DNA from: Liolophura sinensis
Taxonomy: Eukaryota > Mollusca > Polyplacophora > Chitonida > Chitonidae
DNA length: 64,000 nucleotides
Assembly (NCBI RefSeq): GCF_032854445.1
Contig: NC_088295.1
Location: forward strand, 86,139,836 to 86,203,835
Direction of reading: 5' to 3'
A model generated the notes under the pieces. It did not search any database. It was not told the origin of the DNA and saw only the letters and a list, made by a program, of their open reading frames with translations. This document shows, one piece after another, positions 61,701-64,000 of the stretch; position 1 is the stretch's first letter; every line of letters begins with the position of its first letter. A program made the position numbers and the translations under genes.

Positions 61701-63909
61701 TTTATGTGTGGAATTTTGTAAAATTTATTTCCTGAAAAACATATTCCAAATATAAAGGGAAAAAAACTAAACATTTCTATTCCCAAATATTCCCACCAGA
61801 AATATTTCATTGGCTCTGCTCACCCAATGCATGGTTATACTGCTGAGTTTCGTTCACAGGCTTGTGGTACCGTATGTGGTTTTCTATAGCCTGTCGTACA
61901 TTCTCTGTTTTCTGGAACCTGATTGTTGGATCCCCGCGGATGGATGTTTTAATGTTGCCGCTGTCAGTTTTTAATGGAGCTCCACCACCTGGTCGACCGA
62001 AGTTATCAGCGAAAAAGTCACCAATTGCTTCCTAAAAAAAACCGGAAACATCCAATGCAGGAAAGTCTATTACATCCCATAAATACATGATAATGGGAAT
62101 TGAAATTACATGTAAAGCTGATGGGGAACATAAATGAGCATACATAAAGCACTTGATGGATACTAGGGTAGGTAGCATGCGTACTGGTATTTCTTTGTAA
62201 ATTAAACATAAAAACTCCTTATGGAATCCAGAGTTAAACTTGCCCAGAAATTTGTACATGTAACATTGAGTGCAACTTCCAAGAATCATCACTATTTGAA
62301 TCTGACAGCTCACAAGTATTTTCCCTTATTCCATCAGTCAACGTACAGGTTCAACAGGCCTCCTATATCGCGGCTGTTCTCGTGGTGTTAAATCTTCCTC
62401 TAGAAACTTTGTCTTCTTAACAGCATTCTGTAAGACAGCATAACTGTATAAATACATCTGACAATAGGATATAGCAAAATCATAACACTCTATCAAAAAA
62501 TGTCCCGGGCACATCAAGGGCATAACTCTGTAGACACATGGTGAAAGAAACAAAAAAGGTAACGGTAATTTACAAAAATTTGCAACACAACATGATAGAA
62601 CTAACTAGTTATAAATAATATAAAATTATCAAAGTGTCAGCCTCGTTTATAGAAACTAAAAAAATTTAGATGCATAATAAGTGAGCAATTAATACACATA
62701 CTTGAGGAGCACCTCCTCCAGGCTTCCCAAAGGGGTCGTAACTCTGCAACATCTCTAAATCCTGAAAACCAACAACAAAGGAATGCTTAATTGTAGTTTG
62801 AGGATTGTAGATGTCAAATACCCTTTCTGAAATGAAACAACAGCAAACTTCATTCCTTTAAGTTCTAGTATTTATCTGTTAATTTATTAAAGTATTAGAC
62901 ACACCACACTTAATAGTTTGACCTGGCAACCATCATGCTAGGAGTAATATTACATTCAGCCTATTAAAGGGATACAGAATCAACGTTGATTGGCTGATAG
63001 TGGATAGAGAGCTCCCTGGGTTAAACCCAGCAGACTTGGTCATTTGAATAAATGTGCAATACTAAGCCTGGGTTTGCCTATTTCTCACACCAGCCAATCA
63101 GATTCCACTCTGTATCCCTTTACCCATGCAGCAAAACTTTCCAGTAACAACCTAAATATGTGGTTTCTTTTTTAACTTTTCAGTGAGCATACACCATGTT
63201 AGTTGTGTTTTCCTACCCTTTTCTTGGCCTCTGTCTCCTCCTTCAATTTCTGAATGCGCTCTTGTTTGTAGCGTAGAATATCCTGATCAGCCTCAAACAT
63301 CTGCTGATGAAGCTTGGCAAGTTCTGACGGCCTGTAAGGGGAGGTAATCAAAGATACTCTCAGCCTTTAAAACATCTGACCACAAAAATGTGTCTTTCTA
63401 AGCACTTTGTTTTTCTCATTGAAACATTTTGAAACTTCTGATCTGGGTATAATATTGCATCTCACAATTTGTAGGGCTTGCAACTCTACTGAGTGAAGAA
63501 TTAGGTATTTTCGAAATAAGAAAACAAAGCTCAGTTTGCAAGTTTGACAATAGATATACCCCTTACGTTTTCTCCTTGTAGGGATCTCTGATAAAACGCC
63601 CTGACAAAGAAGTCAAGCTGGCGGTAGGATGGCCTGTTTGAGCTACGGACACCTTTGGATAACTGGAGGTAAGATGTAGGTTTTCTGGAGCACCTGACAC
63701 TCTCGGTTGGCTGGAGGCAAGGATGGGCACGTCTTGGCCACCCAACACTCTCTGTTGGCTGGAGGCAGGACGGGTATTGTTTGGAGTGTCTGATCCACTC
63801 GATTGGCTAGATGTCTTAGAATCTGATGGCTTTATGTCAGCATTTTCCTCTGGACTTTGTGTTTTGTCTTCCTCTGTAGGAGGTGCTGGCGGCTTAGGTT
63901 TGGGTAGCT
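49800..63909 (-). CDS. Unnamed gene with repeated [FWY]G[KR]PGxGAP modules, 3' part (19 exons)
   Basis: I do not recognise this gene. Exons, 5' to 3': 63909-63567, 63331-63217, 62761-62702, 62427-62347, 62031-61824, 61525-61452, 61194-61137, 60723-60688, 59751-59717, 58854-58714, 57702-57591, 57254-57091, 56372-56312, 56037-55976, 55578-55465, 53807-53676, 52857-52744, 51340-51194, 49838-49800 (TGA). Phases match throughout: about 698 residues, 5' end outside. Six modules lie on separate exons: DPFGKPGGGAPQ, DNFGRPGGGAPLKTDSGNI, HNPYGKPGAGAPNRT, FRPRGGGGAPHLNENGQVV, FPFGRPGAGAPRRDEEGRI, HFWGRPGAGAPTGNLRK. Two degenerate ones are DYDPWGKGAVQPTRLEDGSIV and VGKPRRDPVTGML. Charged, probably helical exons lie between (DKQIEQKKLDQQLQKLEDLK, AAEERYRSRELEKLKERQEA). 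The C-terminus is DYKVDAPWAAM. Human CSPP1 has one similar DPWGKGGGGAP-type module, so a centrosome, cilium or microtubule role is a weak inference. No signal peptide or membrane span in the visible part. Confidence 0.85.
49908..50002 (-). mobile_element. Degenerate SINE fragment
   Basis: TTTTTTAACACCATACTCAAGAA, GATTGGTGGAG and GTGCCCAGGGTAAATCACC follow the SINE order with an internal loss. It lies in the last intron of the module-repeat gene. Confidence 0.5.
50459..51066. repeat. Minisatellite split by a SINE
   Basis: Units of ATTAATATGGCCACTTGTAA, ACATACAGTAGGTCACCC with extra CATACAGTAGGTCACC copies. The array runs 50459-50787 and resumes at 50930-51066 after the SINE. It lies in the last intron of the module-repeat gene. 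Confidence 0.93.
50788..50929 (-). mobile_element. SINE lacking the tRNA-like head, inserted in a minisatellite
   Basis: TTATTTATTAGTTTGATTGG, TTTTACGCCGTACTCAAGAA, GGGCAGAGCCCGGCAGAAAC and GCAGGTTGCTGGCAGACC. TTAATAT borders both sides (50781-50787, 50930-50936). Similarity to the family is high, so this is a recent copy. Confidence 0.92.
52160..52240. repeat. About 19-bp tandem repeat
   Basis: Four copies of GTAGCTGAATATACAGTAA or TTAGGTGAATATACAGTAA alternate in an intron of the module-repeat gene. Confidence 0.85.
53945..54043 (+). mobile_element. SINE 3' fragment, opposite orientation
   Basis: CATAATGCTGGCCGCCCTTG, TATAAGTGAAATATGTAAG and TAAAACACCAATCAAATAAA, with the A-rich tail on the right. 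It lies in an intron of the module-repeat gene. Confidence 0.88.
54724..54992. repeat. 90-bp tandem repeat
   Basis: Three copies of a 90-base unit with AGAAACCTTCACAAACTGTG, CATTACCTGACACATACTAC and CTCTATAAGCGCGCTTCACT. It is open in one frame as a 30-residue repeat but lies in an intron, with no splice support. Confidence 0.93.
55808..55915. mobile_element. Small MITE-like element with TA duplication
   Basis: Terminal inverted repeats TAGAGACCTTTAGTTA (55810-55825) and TAACTAAAGGTCTCTA (55898-55913), perfect over 16 bases, with TA at each edge fitting a Tc1/mariner-type target. The interior is about 70 bases and non-coding. It lies in an intron of the module-repeat gene. Confidence 0.8.
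59826..60100 (-). mobile_element. SINE copy plus adjacent tail fragment
   Basis: The main copy at 59872-60100 (TTTATTTATTTATTTCATTA, GCACCATACTCAAGAATATT, GCGTAGGTTGCTGGCAGAC, GCTAACCACTTGGG) has a decayed tRNA-like end. A second small tail-like piece (TTTTTACCATATTCAAGAAC) precedes it at 59826-59865. It lies in an intron of the module-repeat gene. Confidence 0.8.
62967..63120. mobile_element. MITE-like element with about 31-bp inverted ends
   Basis: The left end AAGGGATACAGAATCAACG plus TTGATTGGCTG pairs with the right end CAGCCAATCAGATTCC plus ACTCTGTATCCCTT. TA stands at both edges (62965-62966 and 63121-63122). The 90-base interior is non-coding. It lies in an intron of the module-repeat gene; a related half is at 1-130. 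Confidence 0.8.
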
Positions 63910-63968
63910 CTGAAACCAAAAACAGAGGTTGCTCAGGACATACAGTGTACTGTAGCAAATATATGCAC

Positions 63969-64000
63969 CTGGGCTTGACCACCACTCTGGCAAAAGAGGA
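63969..64000 (-). other. Possible next 5' exon of the module-repeat gene (cut by edge)
   Basis: The minus strand reads ...GTGGTGGTCAAGCCCAG, then GTGCATAT, a weak donor at 63968. A phase compatible with the following exon would encode PEWWSSPE before LPKPKPPAPP. Too little is visible to be sure. Confidence 0.3.

Overview
The window is animal nuclear DNA: AT-rich, with short exons in long introns, GT-AG splice sites, and many minisatellites and short interspersed elements. A tRNA-headed SINE with a shared tail (read on its sense strand, an inverted CCGGGCTCTGCCCGG core, then an AAAACACCAATCAAATAAAT-like 3' end) occurs about 15 times. From memory, this type of repeat is common in molluscs, so a mollusc or close lophotrochozoan is the best guess. 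I see no viral, bacterial or organellar genes.

Layout. (1) 1-13.7 kb, plus strand: the 3' two thirds of a TBC1D5 orthologue (Rab GTPase-activating protein of retromer and autophagy traffic); its 5' exons lie before the window. (2) 13.7-18.9 kb: intergenic, old repeats only. (3) 18.97-38.05 kb, minus strand: a complete NKTR orthologue, a nuclear cyclophilin with a long arginine/serine-rich (RS) tail, in 22 coding exons plus a 5' UTR exon. (4) About 38.05-38.3 kb: a short head-to-head, presumably shared promoter. (5) 38.3-46.96 kb, plus strand: a complete ANKMY2 orthologue (ankyrin repeats plus MYND zinc finger; a ciliary/Hedgehog-linked protein in vertebrates), 12 coding exons. (6) About 47-48.5 kb: a short convergent intergenic region. 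(7) 48.5-64 kb, minus strand: the 3' part (19 coding exons, about 698 residues) of a gene I cannot name. It encodes repeated aromatic-G-[KR]-P-G-[AG]-G-A-P modules separated by charged helical segments. One module of this type is present in the vertebrate centrosome/cilium protein CSPP1.

The genes are not an operon and do not form one pathway. ANKMY2 and, by motif only, the last gene both suggest cilium/centrosome roles. The least described item is the module-repeat gene at 49.8-63.9 kb. Other points of interest: two frame-compatible splice routes through the NKTR RS tail; a young SINE 26 nt from an NKTR splice acceptor; the TBC1D5 coding end that continues as a tandem repeat past its stop codon; three probable MITE families; and introns carrying kilobase-scale satellites that are open in several frames but are not genes.

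All exon junctions were read by eye and checked for reading-phase continuity; no transcript data were available.
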